NCBI RefSeq assembly: GCF_027947575.1
Contig: NZ_CP116256.1
Coordinates: 6,448,001-6,512,000 of the forward strand
Source: Streptomyces rubrogriseus
GTDB taxonomy: Bacteria; Actinomycetota; Actinomycetes; Streptomycetales; Streptomycetaceae
DNA length: 64,000 bases
Direction: 5' to 3'
Part shown: positions 1 to 7,922 of the stretch, in pieces
Position numbering within the stretch: position 1 is the first letter of the stretch
Layout of the letters: every line of letters begins with the position of its first letter
The notes under the pieces: generated by a model
What the model was told of the DNA's origin: nothing
The model's input: only the letters and a program-made list of their open reading frames with translations
Database searches by the model: none
Program-made: the position numbers and the translations under genes

Positions 1-661
1 CCGCCACCGTGGCCGCGTCGCCGTAGTCGAGCATGTCCCGGGCGCGTCGCAGCCCTGCGCCCACCGCGCTCTTCGGTACGAGCGCGATCACCCCGTCGAG
101 GAGCGTGTGCGCTGTGGGCGGGCCGGACGGATCGGCGGCCAGCGCCGCGGCCGCCGCGACGGCCATGGCACCGACCACGGCCTCACGGTGCTGGTGTGTC
201 GGGTAGGCCGAGATCTCCGCCTGGTGGGTCGCCTGCTCCGGATCGTCCGCGTACCAGGCACCGAGCGGGGCGATGCGCATGGCGGCGCCGTTGCCCCACG
301 AGCCCTGGCCGTTGAACAGCGCCGCGGCCAGCTCGCGCCAGTCGCCGCCTTCGCGGACCAGCCGCAGCAGCCGGTTGACCGCGGGGCCGTAACCCCGGTC
401 GAAGTCGTGGTGGTGGGCGAAGGAGTGTGCCAGGGCGTCCTGGTCGATGCGGTGGTGGGCGGCCAGGACGGAGACGACGGAACAGGCCATCTCCGTGTCG
501 TCCGTCCACTGCCAGGTACCGGACGGCAGCTCGCGGCGCCCCAACAGCGGGTAGTTCGCGGGAACGAAGAACTGTGAGCCGAGCGCGTCCCCCACCGAAA
601 GTCCGCGCAGGCTGGAAAGGGCGCGGTCCAGGCGCCCGTCAGAAGAGGAATGAAGGGTCAT
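1..661 (-). CDS. ADP-ribosylglycohydrolase family protein, C-terminus beyond window
   Basis: About 220 N-terminal residues are visible and the frame runs off the left edge, so the C-terminus is missing. The family (DraG/ARH type) is a metal-dependent, all-helical hydrolase that removes ADP-ribose from proteins or small molecules. The sequence shows GLSVGDALG at residues 20-28, the metal-binding WTDDTEM at 52-58 and a GNGAAMR motif near residue 123, all typical of the family. The start is the ATG whose complement is at 659-661; the ribosome site in front of it is weak. It lies 12 bases downstream of the histidine phosphatase stop on the same strand, so the two may be cotranscribed. The physiological substrate cannot be told from sequence. 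Confidence 0.88.
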   Translation of the reverse strand, partial: MTLHSSSDGRLDRALSSLRGLSVGDALGSQFFVPANYPLLGRRELPSGTWQWTDDTEMACSVVSVLAAHHRIDQDALAHSFAHHHDFDRGYGPAVNRLLRLVREGGDWRELAAALFNGQGSWGNGAAMRIAPLGAWYADDPEQATHQAEISAYPTHQHREAVVGAMAVAAAAALAADPSGPPTAHTLLDGVIALVPKSAVGAGLRRARDMLDYGDAATVA

Positions 662-673
662 CGCCCCGCCACT

Positions 674-1333
674 CTATCCGGTGATCCCGTACGGTTCCGG
701 ATCTCGCCAGCGTTCGAAGGGCCGGTCAAGGCTGTACTTGCCGTCCTCACCGAGAACGAGCATCCGCATCTCGGCGTTCCCGGGGTTGGACAGCGACTCG
801 AACTCCGCGACCGTCCAGTGGAACCACCTCATGCAGAACAGCCGCATGGCCAGTCCGTGCGTCACCAGCAGCACGTTCGGGGGATGGTCCGGGTCGTCGA
901 AGCTGCGGAACAGGCTCTCCAGGAAGCCGCCGACCCGGTCGTACACGTCGGCGCCGGACTCGCCCTGGGCAAAGCGGTAGAAGAAGTGCCCGTAGGCGTC
1001 GCGGTAGGCCTTCTGCAGGCGCACGTCGTCGCGGTCCTGCCAGTTGCCCCAGTCCTGCTCCCGCAGCCGGGGCTCCTCACGTATCCGTATGAGGTCCGGG
1101 TCGAGGCGGAAGGCGCGGAGCGTCTCGTGGGTGCGGCGGTACGGGGAGACGTACACGCTGATCCGCTCGCTGCCGAACACCTCGCGCAGCCCCTTGCCGG
1201 TCTCCTCGGCCTGCGCCCGGCCCCGGTCGGTGAGGGCGAGCGCGTGGTCGGGTTCGCGCTCGTACACGGTGTCATCGACGTTGCCGGTCGACTCGCCGTG
1301 CCGGACAAGAACGATGCGCCGTGGTCGTGCCAT
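674..1333 (-). CDS. Histidine phosphatase (phosphoglycerate mutase-like) family protein
   Basis: 219 residues, full length for a branch-1 histidine phosphatase. The RHG motif at residues 11-13 holds the phospho-accepting histidine, followed by ESTGN; the second catalytic histidine sits in a VTHG motif near residue 158. Family members remove phosphate from sugars, nucleotides or proteins through a phosphohistidine. A TAGGGT hexamer ends 9 bases before the ATG and there is no clear ribosome site, so the mRNA may be leaderless (inference). The gene precedes the ADP-ribosylglycohydrolase on the same strand. The substrate is unknown. Confidence 0.88.
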   Translation of the reverse strand: MARPRRIVLVRHGESTGNVDDTVYEREPDHALALTDRGRAQAEETGKGLREVFGSERISVYVSPYRRTHETLRAFRLDPDLIRIREEPRLREQDWGNWQDRDDVRLQKAYRDAYGHFFYRFAQGESGADVYDRVGGFLESLFRSFDDPDHPPNVLLVTHGLAMRLFCMRWFHWTVAEFESLSNPGNAEMRMLVLGEDGKYSLDRPFERWRDPEPYGITG

Positions 1334-1454
1334 GCCAGAACCCTAGATCGAGACGGGCGGAACCAAGCACCCGTACGAGCCCCGTACGGCGTACGTCACA
1401 CAGTTTCCACACCTGGGAGAGGTATGCGGGTATGCGGGTCCGGATCTCAAACGT

Positions 1455-2069
1455 TCACACGGTCCAGGAAGGTTCCAGTTGCACGATGTCGCCCGTGAGC
1501 GCCGCGATGTCGGCCTCCGTCTGGGCGCGCAGGGCGAGCCGCTCCACCCGCTCGGTGCGGTACTTCCCGTGTTCGGCGGCCGACAGCCACATGGACAGCA
1601 CTAGGTACTCGTTGTACCCGTTCCCCGGGGCCTCGCCGAACAGGCCGCGGATCATGCCGGGCGAGCCGGCCATCGCCGGGTTCCAGACCTTCTCCTGCAT
1701 GAGGACGTAGTGCTCCGACCGCTCCTCGTGGACCCGGCACAGCGCCACCCGCAGCAGGTCGGCGTCGGTGAAGCGCGGCTCGAACCCGGTCTTCACGTCG
1801 AAGCGGTAGTCGAAGAGCCTGACCTGGGCGTCCTTGAACGTGCCCACCTGGGCCGAGGCCAGCCTGTCGTGGGAACGGGCCATGAAGGAGTCGTAGAAGG
1901 CACGGCTCTCCCAGAAGGCGAAGACGTGCGCCACGTCCGGCCGCCCCCGGCTCCAGCCACCCCCCTGTCCCCGAAAACCCGGCTCCCCCGGAAGCCCCGC
2001 CCACTTCCGCTGCCCCCGTTCGAAACCGCGGCGGTCCACCACGGTGCAGCGAATCCACTTGACCAGCAC
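1455..2069 (-). CDS. Conserved hypothetical protein, DUF4937/YdbC-like
   Basis: About 204 residues from a GTG start giving MLVKWIRCTVVDRRGF, which I chose because it begins exactly where the conserved-looking region starts. The longer open frame to 2309 adds only low-complexity sequence. The protein looks like two small repeats of an antibiotic-biosynthesis-monooxygenase-like ferredoxin fold, with aromatic-rich stretches such as HVFAFWESRAFYDSF and YNEYLVLSMWLS. It is cytoplasmic, with no signal peptide or membrane segment. No catalytic residues are evident, so the function is unknown. TACCAT lies just upstream of the GTG and could be a -10 box of a leaderless transcript. Confidence 0.72.
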   Translation of the reverse strand: MLVKWIRCTVVDRRGFERGQRKWAGLPGEPGFRGQGGGWSRGRPDVAHVFAFWESRAFYDSFMARSHDRLASAQVGTFKDAQVRLFDYRFDVKTGFEPRFTDADLLRVALCRVHEERSEHYVLMQEKVWNPAMAGSPGMIRGLFGEAPGNGYNEYLVLSMWLSAAEHGKYRTERVERLALRAQTEADIAALTGDIVQLEPSWTV

Positions 2070-2229
2070 CGCGCCATGGTAAGGCCAGCGAACCCGGCGC
2101 CGGTCGCTCTCCGCGGGACCGCTTGCCCGCACGCCCGTCCCGGTGCGTGGCAGGATGGACAACCGGCCGCCACCGCCCGGCAGTTCAGGTGGCCCGGGCG
2201 GGGCGGGGGGACCTGGGAAGGGGAAGTCT

Positions 2230-2763
2230 GTGAACGGCCTCAGCAAGGGCATGGGCAAGGTCGAGGTCGCGCTGCGGTGGGACCCGAGTCCGGCGGGAGA
2301 GCCACCCACCGATCTGGACCTCGTCGCCGGGACCTATCCGGCCGGTGACCCGTACGGGACCCCGGTCTACGTGGTGCACTTCGACAGCCGCTCGCCCGAC
2401 GGCACGATCTACCTCAACCGGGACAGCAAGGACGGCAAGGGCTTCGGTTTCGACGAGGTCATGACCCTGGAGCTGGAGCGGCTGGACGCCCGGTACGCGC
2501 GCGTGGTGGTGGGCGTCGCCATCCAGCAGCACACCGAGGACCGGACCTTCCGCGACGTGGCCGCCCCGGGCCTGCGCATCCGCGAGGGCTACACGGACCT
2601 GGCCGCGGAGGACTTCGCCGGCGTTCCGGCCGCCACCGCGGCGACGGTCGCGGAGTTCGTCCGGGACGAGGCGGGGGCGTGGGAGTTCCGCGCCGGCGTG
2701 CACGGCTTCGACGGCGATCCCGCGACGTTCACCCGGGTGATGGGCGCGGCACGGCGCCCCTGA
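2230..2763 (+). CDS. TerD-family stress/tellurium-resistance-type protein
   Basis: 177 residues from GTG at 2230, preceded by a purine-rich GGGAAGGGGAAG. The protein opens MNGLSKGMGKVEVALRWDPS, the usual beginning of actinobacterial TerD domains. It has the acidic calcium-binding pattern: D-L-D near residue 30, HFDSRSPDGTIYLNRDS near 55-70, and DEVMTLEL. TerD domains bind calcium and are linked to stress and metal resistance; the molecular role is unclear. An ATG at 2155 in the same frame would add a Pro/Gly-rich stretch but has a poorly spaced ribosome site. The gene stands alone, divergent from the upstream hypothetical protein and convergent with nrdJ. Confidence 0.82.
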   Translation: MNGLSKGMGKVEVALRWDPSPAGEPPTDLDLVAGTYPAGDPYGTPVYVVHFDSRSPDGTIYLNRDSKDGKGFGFDEVMTLELERLDARYARVVVGVAIQQHTEDRTFRDVAAPGLRIREGYTDLAAEDFAGVPAATAATVAEFVRDEAGAWEFRAGVHGFDGDPATFTRVMGAARRP

Positions 2764-2775
2764 CGTTGCCGGTGG

Positions 2776-2818
2776 ATGAGTAAGGGGCGCCCACCATTGG
2801 CGGGCGCCCCTTACTCAT
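2776..2818. terminator. Bidirectional terminator between terD-like gene and nrdJ
   Basis: A perfect 17-base inverted repeat (arms 2776-2792 and 2802-2818, each reading ATGAGTAAGGGGCGCCC outward to inward) encloses a 9-base loop. It lies between two convergent genes, so it can serve both. Confidence 0.85.
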
Positions 2819-2840
2819 GGGCGGCTGGAGCGACTACGCG

Positions 2841-5741
2841 TCAGCTGCAACCGCTGGTCGAGCCGCAGCCCTCGCAGATGTAGCAGGAGCCGGCGCGCTG
2901 CATCTTCGTGCCGCAGGAGAAGCAGAGCGGGGCGTCGGCCTGGATGCCCAGCTGCATCTCCACCAGCTCGGCGCTGGTGTGCGCCTGCTGCGGAGCGGGC
3001 TTGGCGGCCTCGGCCTCGGCCTTCGGCGTGGCGACGGCCACCAGCTCCTGGGCGCGGGGCGCCGACTGGGCCAGGCCCTCGACGTCCAGCTCGTCGTCGG
3101 ACGGCTCGTACGACCCGGTCTCCAGGTGGCGCTGGCGCTCCTCGGCGGAGTGGATGCCGAGCGCGGAGCGCGTCTCGAAGGGCAGGAAGTCCAGCGCCAG
3201 GCGGCGGAAGATGTAGTCGACGATCGACTGCGCCATCCGCACGTCCGGGTCGTCCGTCATGCCGGCCGGCTCGAAGCGCATGTTGGTGAACTTCGAGACG
3301 TACGTCTCCAGCGGCACGCCGTACTGGAGGCCGACGGAGACCGCGATGGAGAAGGCGTCCATCATGCCCGCGAGGGTCGAGCCCTGCTTGGACATCTTGA
3401 GGAAGACCTCGCCGAGACCGTCGTCCGGGTAGGAGTTGGCGGTCATGTAGCCCTCGGCGCCGCCGACGGTGAAGGACGTGGTGATGCCGGGGCGTCCCTT
3501 CGGAAGGCGCTTGCGGACCGGGCGGTACTCGACGACCTTCTCGACCGTCTCGCGGATGGCCGCCTCGGTCTTCTCGGTGATCTCCGCCTTCTCGTCCTTG
3601 GCGGACTTGGTCTTGGCGGAGAGGGGCTGGCCGACCTTGCAGTTGTCGCGGTAGATGGCGAGCGCCTTGACGCCCATCTTCCAGGCCTCGAAGTAGACCT
3701 CCTCGACGTCCTCGACGGTCGCCGACTCCGGCAGGTTGACCGTCTTGGAGAGGGCGCCGGAGATCCACGGCTGGATGGCGGCCATCATGCGGACGTGGCC
3801 CATCGCGGAGATGGAACGCTCGCCCATCGCGCAGTCGAACACCTCGTAGTGCTCGTGCTTGAGACCGGGCGCGTCGATCACGTTGCCGTGCTCGGCGATG
3901 TGGGCGACGATCGCCTCGATCTGCTCCTCCTGGTAGCCCAGGCGGCGCAGGGCCTGCGGGACGGTGCCGTTGACGATCTGCATCGAGCCGCCGCCGACCA
4001 GCTTCTTGAACTTGACCAGGGCGAGGTCGGGCTCGAGGCCGGTGGTGTCGCAGGACATCGCGAGGCCGATGGTGCCGGTCGGGGCGATGACGGACGCCTG
4101 GGAGTTGCGGAAGCCGTTCTTCTCGCCGAGGCGCAGCACGTCCTGCCAGGCCTCGGTGGCGGCGGCCCAGATCGGAGTGTCGAGGTCGTCCATGCGGACG
4201 GCCTTGGCGTTCTCGTCGGAGTGCTGCTTCATGACCCGCAGGTGCGGCTTGGCGTTGCGGGCGTAGCCGTCGTACGGGCCGACGATCGCGGCCAGCTCGG
4301 CGGAGCGCCGGTACGACGTGCCGGTCATCAGGGAGGTGATGGCGCCGGCCAGGGCGCGGCCGCCGTCGGAGTCGTAGGCGTGGCCGGTCGCCATCAGCAG
4401 GGCGCCGAGGTTGGCGTAGCCGATGCCGAGCTGGCGGAAGGCGCGGGTGTTCTCGCCGATCTTCTGGGTCGGGAAGTCCGCGAAGCAGATGGAGATGTCC
4501 ATCGCGGTGATGACCAGCTCGACGACCTTCGAGAAGCGCTCGGCGTCGAAGGACTGGTTGCCCAAGCCGTCGTCCTTCAGGAACTTCATCAGGTTCAGCG
4601 AGGCGAGGTTGCAGGACGTGTTGTCCAGGTGCATGTACTCGCTGCACGGGTTCGAGCCGTTGATGCGGCCGGACTCCGGGCAGGTGTGCCAGGCGTTGAT
4701 GGTGTCGTCGTACTGGATGCCCGGGTCGGCGCAGGCCCAGGCGGCCTCGGCCATCTTGCGGAAGAGCGCCTTGGCGTCGACCTCCTCGATGACCTCGCCG
4801 GTCATGCGGGACGTCAGGCCGAACTTGCCGCCGTCCTGCACGGCCTTCATGAACGTGTCGTTCACCCGGACCGAGTTGTTGGCGTTCTGGTACTGGACGG
4901 ACGTGATGTCGTCGCCGCCCAGGTCCATGTCGAAGCCCGCGTCGCGCAGGGCGCGGATCTTCTCCTCTTCCTTGACCTTGGTCTGGATGAAGTCCTCGAT
5001 GTCGGGGTGGTCGACGTCGAGGATGACCATCTTGGCCGCGCGGCGGGTGGCGCCGCCGGACTTGATGGTGCCGGCGGAGGCGTCGGCGCCGCGCATGAAG
5101 GAGACCGGTCCCGAGGCGTTGCCGCCGGAGGAGAGGAGTTCCTTGGAGGAGCGGATCCGGGAGAGGTTCAGGCCGGCGCCGGAGCCGCCCTTGAAGATCA
5201 TGCCCTCTTCCTTGTACCAGTCGAGGATCGACTCCATGGAGTCGTCGACGGACAGGATGAAGCAGGCGGAGACCTGCTGCGGCTGGGGCGTGCCGACGTT
5301 GAACCACACCGGGCTGTTGAAGCTGAAGATCTGGTGCAGGAGGGCGTAGGCCAACTCGTGCTCGAAGATCTCGGCGTCGGCGGGCGAGGCGAAGTACTTG
5401 TGGTCCTCGCCGGCCTTCCGGTACGTCTTCACGATGCGGTCGATGAGCTGCTTCAGGCTCACCTCGCGCTGCGGGGTGCCCACGGCGCCCCGGAAGTACT
5501 TGCTGGTGACGATGTTGACCGCGTTCACCGACCAGAACTCGGGGAACTCGACGCCACGCTGCTCGAAGTTGACCGAGCCGTCGCGCCAGTTGGTCATGAC
5601 GACGTCACGACGCTCCCAGGCCACCTCGTCGTAGGGGTGGACGCCGGGAGTGGTGTGGACGCGCTCGACGCGGAGTCCCTTGCCCGCCTTGGTGCCCTTG
5701 GCGCGGGAACTCCGTGCCGGACCGCTCGCCGTCTCTGTCAT
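2841..5741 (-). CDS. nrdJ: Adenosylcobalamin-dependent (class II) ribonucleotide reductase
   Basis: 966 residues; the ATG at 5741 is preceded by GGAGGCGGC, which decides it over a longer frame. The enzyme reduces ribonucleotides to deoxyribonucleotides using coenzyme B12 to make the thiyl radical, so it works with or without oxygen. Visible family features are FNSPVWFNVG around 141-150, a cysteine at 160, the NPCSEY active-site loop in the middle, and a C-terminal cysteine cluster (CFSCG, CYICEGCG) of the zinc-ribbon/redox tail. The upstream neighbour is nrdR, 168 bases away on the same strand, and the pair forms the known Streptomyces nrdRJ operon. I saw no B12 riboswitch in front; control is expected from the NrdR boxes upstream of nrdR. 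Confidence 0.97.
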   Translation of the reverse strand: MTETASGPARSSRAKGTKAGKGLRVERVHTTPGVHPYDEVAWERRDVVMTNWRDGSVNFEQRGVEFPEFWSVNAVNIVTSKYFRGAVGTPQREVSLKQLIDRIVKTYRKAGEDHKYFASPADAEIFEHELAYALLHQIFSFNSPVWFNVGTPQPQQVSACFILSVDDSMESILDWYKEEGMIFKGGSGAGLNLSRIRSSKELLSSGGNASGPVSFMRGADASAGTIKSGGATRRAAKMVILDVDHPDIEDFIQTKVKEEEKIRALRDAGFDMDLGGDDITSVQYQNANNSVRVNDTFMKAVQDGGKFGLTSRMTGEVIEEVDAKALFRKMAEAAWACADPGIQYDDTINAWHTCPESGRINGSNPCSEYMHLDNTSCNLASLNLMKFLKDDGLGNQSFDAERFSKVVELVITAMDISICFADFPTQKIGENTRAFRQLGIGYANLGALLMATGHAYDSDGGRALAGAITSLMTGTSYRRSAELAAIVGPYDGYARNAKPHLRVMKQHSDENAKAVRMDDLDTPIWAAATEAWQDVLRLGEKNGFRNSQASVIAPTGTIGLAMSCDTTGLEPDLALVKFKKLVGGGSMQIVNGTVPQALRRLGYQEEQIEAIVAHIAEHGNVIDAPGLKHEHYEVFDCAMGERSISAMGHVRMMAAIQPWISGALSKTVNLPESATVEDVEEVYFEAWKMGVKALAIYRDNCKVGQPLSAKTKSAKDEKAEITEKTEAAIRETVEKVVEYRPVRKRLPKGRPGITTSFTVGGAEGYMTANSYPDDGLGEVFLKMSKQGSTLAGMMDAFSIAVSVGLQYGVPLETYVSKFTNMRFEPAGMTDDPDVRMAQSIVDYIFRRLALDFLPFETRSALGIHSAEERQRHLETGSYEPSDDELDVEGLAQSAPRAQELVAVATPKAEAEAAKPAPQQAHTSAELVEMQLGIQADAPLCFSCGTKMQRAGSCYICEGCGSTSGCS

Positions 5742-5909
5742 GCCGCCTCCCTGTACGGGCGAAAACGCCCTGAAGTGCCCCGATTGTTCCCGTGGGCACG
5801 GTGTTCTGTCTGGTGTTGCGGGCATCTCTCGGACCGCCCGCAACAGGTCTTTCTCACTCGCCGCCGTCCGGCCGGGCCCGGGCGCCGAAGTCCGGGTCCG
5901 GCCCGCCGA

Positions 5910-6455
5910 TCAGTCGGCGGCGCCTGCGGGCTCGGGGACCTGTCCTGCCCCCGTGGGCCCGCGGTCGTTCTCCTGGCTCCCCGTGCCGGTGTCGTCCTCG
6001 CCGGGGTGCCCCGTCGTCTCCCTCAGTTCCGTGATCGCGGCCTCGAAGTCCTCGAGCGAGTCGAACGCCCGGTAGACGGAGGCGAATCGCAGATAGGCGA
6101 CGAGGTCGAGCTCCTGCAACGGTCCGAGGATGGCCAGCCCCACGTCGTGGGTGGTCAGCTCGGCGCTTCCGGTGGCCCGCACCGCCTCCTCGACCCGCTG
6201 GCCGAGCTGGGCGAGCGCGTCCTCGGTGACGGGCCGGCCCTGACAGGCCTTGCGCACACCGTTGATCACCTTGGTGCGGCTGAACGGTTCGGTGACCCCG
6301 GACCGCTTCACCACCATGAGCGAGCACGTCTCCACGGTCGTGAACCGACGGGAGCAGTCAGGGCACTGGCGGCGCCTGCGGATCGACGTGCCGTCGTCGG
6401 TCGTACGACTGTCGACGACACGGCTGTCGGGGTGCCTGCAGAAGGGGCAGTGCAT
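5910..6455 (-). CDS. nrdR: Transcriptional repressor of ribonucleotide reductase genes
   Basis: 181 residues. An N-terminal zinc ribbon (Cys3, Cys6, Cys31, Cys34) is followed by an ATP-cone (about 48-138) that senses ATP/dATP. The family binds paired NrdR boxes and represses reductase genes when dATP is plentiful. The tail after about residue 150 is Gly/Pro/acidic, longer than in many homologues and probably disordered. The start ATG has a GGAGG-type site in front. It is the first gene of the nrdRJ operon and has its own boxes upstream, so autoregulation is expected. Confidence 0.97.
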   Translation of the reverse strand: MHCPFCRHPDSRVVDSRTTDDGTSIRRRRQCPDCSRRFTTVETCSLMVVKRSGVTEPFSRTKVINGVRKACQGRPVTEDALAQLGQRVEEAVRATGSAELTTHDVGLAILGPLQELDLVAYLRFASVYRAFDSLEDFEAAITELRETTGHPGEDDTGTGSQENDRGPTGAGQVPEPAGAAD

Positions 6456-6564
6456 GGCCTCCGAACCCTCCTCACAGCAGACTCAACAGCCTCGAAAGGC
6501 CCTTCAGGCCCCTCGAAGCAGCCCCCAGCATAGGCGATCGCGGCGGGCTCGAAGACCCGGGGGA

Positions 6565-6608
6565 CCACAACTTGTGGGCTGCTCTCGCTATCCAACCACT
6601 AGATGTGG
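6565..6608 (-). promoter_or_regulatory. Pair of NrdR boxes upstream of nrdRJ
   Basis: Two 13-base dyads, CCACAACTTGTGG at 6565-6577 and CCACTAGATGTGG at 6596-6608 (plus-strand reading), have centres exactly 31 bases apart, three helical turns. That pair geometry is the hallmark of NrdR operators, and the CAC...GTG cores fit the NrdR box pattern. They lie 110-153 bases upstream of the nrdR start, where a promoter would be. Confidence 0.72.
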
Positions 6609-6979
6609 GGATTGGCTCATACATACACGCCCTGCACGCGTGTCGCGCCTGTGCGTGCGCGGCCGCCCGCGCCGCCCCCCTGCGCCCAACCGCCACTCGC
6701 ACCCAGCCGTCGCCCGCACGCGCCGCGGCCGTGTCGGGGCCGCGCCGCCCGGGGCATGCGGAGATACGGTGGGCGCCGCGGGGAGGGGACGTGGGGCTAC
6801 CGCAACGGATGGGAGACCCGCCCCGTCGAACGGGATGCCGGATGGCAGACTGTGGTGACATCCCGGAGGTTGTCACCACGGCGGTGAAGAGTACAGCAAT
6901 GAGCCCTTTTGTCCGCCAGGCGCCACGGTAGCCATACACCCAGGCACGCGATACGAGCGAGCGATTCGCGTTTTTTCAC
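6609..6979. other. Intergenic region between nrdR and lexA with a hairpin
   Basis: No gene is supported here: the open frames are Arg/Ala/Pro-rich antisense-type reads without ribosome sites or family resemblance. The only clear structure is a perfect 9-base dyad GTGGTGACA/TGTCACCAC at 6853-6861 and 6872-6880 around a 10-base loop. It could be an operator, or the end of an unannotated small RNA. The stretch before it is extremely GC-rich and repetitive in CG and GTG. Confidence 0.5.
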
Positions 6980-6995
6980 TCGAACGTGTGTTTGG
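6980..6995 (+). promoter_or_regulatory. LexA (SOS) box upstream of lexA
   Basis: TCGAAC, four bases, GTTTGG: the left half is a perfect actinobacterial SOS half-site and the right half matches TCGAAC-N4-GTTCGA at four of six positions. It lies 60 bases before the lexA start and implies autoregulation. Confidence 0.85.
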
Positions 6996-7054
6996 CGCAA
7001 CCTTTCGAAAGCTACTACCGTTGTGCAGCAGGGAGACCATCGAGAGGGGCCGAC

Positions 7055-7834
7055 GTGACCACCACCGCCGACAGTGCCACCATCACTGCCCAGGAACGCC
7101 CCCAGGGCCGTCCTGAGCCGGTGCACGCGATGAGCGACGCCGCGAATCCCGAGGGGCACAAGCGCTCCCTGCCAGGACGACCTCCCGGCATCCGGGCGGA
7201 CAGCTCGGGGCTCACCGACCGCCAGCGCCGGGTGATCGAGGTCATCCGCGACTCCGTGCAGCGGCGCGGATACCCGCCGTCGATGCGGGAGATCGGCCAG
7301 GCCGTCGGTCTCTCCAGCACCTCGTCCGTGGCGCACCAGCTGATGGCACTCGAACGCAAGGGCTTCCTGCGCCGGGACCCGCACCGCCCGCGCGCCTACG
7401 AGGTGCGCGGCTCCGACCAGGCCGCCTCGGTGCAGCCCACGGACACCGCCGGAAAGCCGGCCGCCTCGTACGTCCCGCTGGTCGGCCGGATCGCCGCCGG
7501 TGGTCCGATCCTGGCCGAGGAGTCCGTCGAGGACGTCTTCCCGCTCCCCCGGCAGCTGGTCGGCGACGGTGAGCTGTTCGTCCTGAAGGTCGTCGGCGAC
7601 TCGATGATCGAGGCCGCGATCTGCGACGGCGACTGGGTCACGGTCCGCCGTCAGCCGGTCGCGGAGAACGGCGACATCGTGGCCGCGATGCTCGAAGGCG
7701 AGGCCACCGTCAAGCGCTTCAAGCGCGAGGACGGCCACGTCTGGCTTCTCCCGCACAACTCGGCGTACGAGCCGATTCCCGGTGACGACGCGACCATCCT
7801 CGGCAAGGTGGTGGCCGTACTGCGTCGCGTCTGA
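7055..7834 (+). CDS. lexA: SOS-response repressor LexA
   Basis: 259 residues from GTG at 7055, which has GAGAGGGG in front; the in-frame ATG at 6986 overlaps the SOS box and is rejected. The first 65 residues are a polar extension seen in streptomycetes. The winged-helix domain follows ([12 protein letters not shown], then [18 protein letters not shown]), then the autoproteolysis domain with the Ala-Gly cleavage site in GRIAAGGP, the nucleophilic serine in GDSM and the catalytic lysine in ATVKRF. RecA-stimulated self-cleavage relieves repression of DNA-repair genes. An alternative start further in (at HAMSD) is possible. Confidence 0.97.
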   Translation: MTTTADSATITAQERPQGRPEPVHAMSDAANPEGHKRSLPGRPPGIRADSSGLTDRQRRVIEVIRDSVQRRGYPPSMREIGQAVGLSSTSSVAHQLMALERKGFLRRDPHRPRAYEVRGSDQAASVQPTDTAGKPAASYVPLVGRIAAGGPILAEESVEDVFPLPRQLVGDGELFVLKVVGDSMIEAAICDGDWVTVRRQPVAENGDIVAAMLEGEATVKRFKREDGHVWLLPHNSAYEPIPGDDATILGKVVAVLRRV

Positions 7835-7881
7835 GCGCCACGGCGGGCGGGTACGCGCGACAGCGCCCCGCCGACCAGACC

Positions 7882-7915
7882 GGGCCCCGGGACCTCTGCG
7901 CCGGTTCCGGGGCCC
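7882..7915. terminator. Hairpin between convergent lexA and dinG-like gene
   Basis: Perfect 9-base arms GGGCCCCGG (7882-7890) and CCGGGGCCC (7907-7915) with a 16-base loop lie in the 88-base gap between the two stop codons. The position fits a shared terminator. Confidence 0.6.
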
Positions 7916-7922
7916 AGCGCTG

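Noticed and set aside
5742..5909. B12 riboswitch or separate NrdR site between nrdR and nrdJ
   Set aside because: No B12-box-like sequence or paired dyads; only a normal ribosome site is evident.
2817..6533. 1238-residue plus-strand open frame opposite nrdJ/nrdR
   Set aside because: A long antisense frame expected from high GC at third positions; composition (Gly/Val/Asp/Arg/Leu/His) is that of a shadow.
6472..6939. 155-residue minus-strand ORF between nrdR and lexA
   Set aside because: It overlaps the nrdR start and boxes, is Arg/Ala-rich and lacks a ribosome site or recognisable motif, despite one hydrophobic run.
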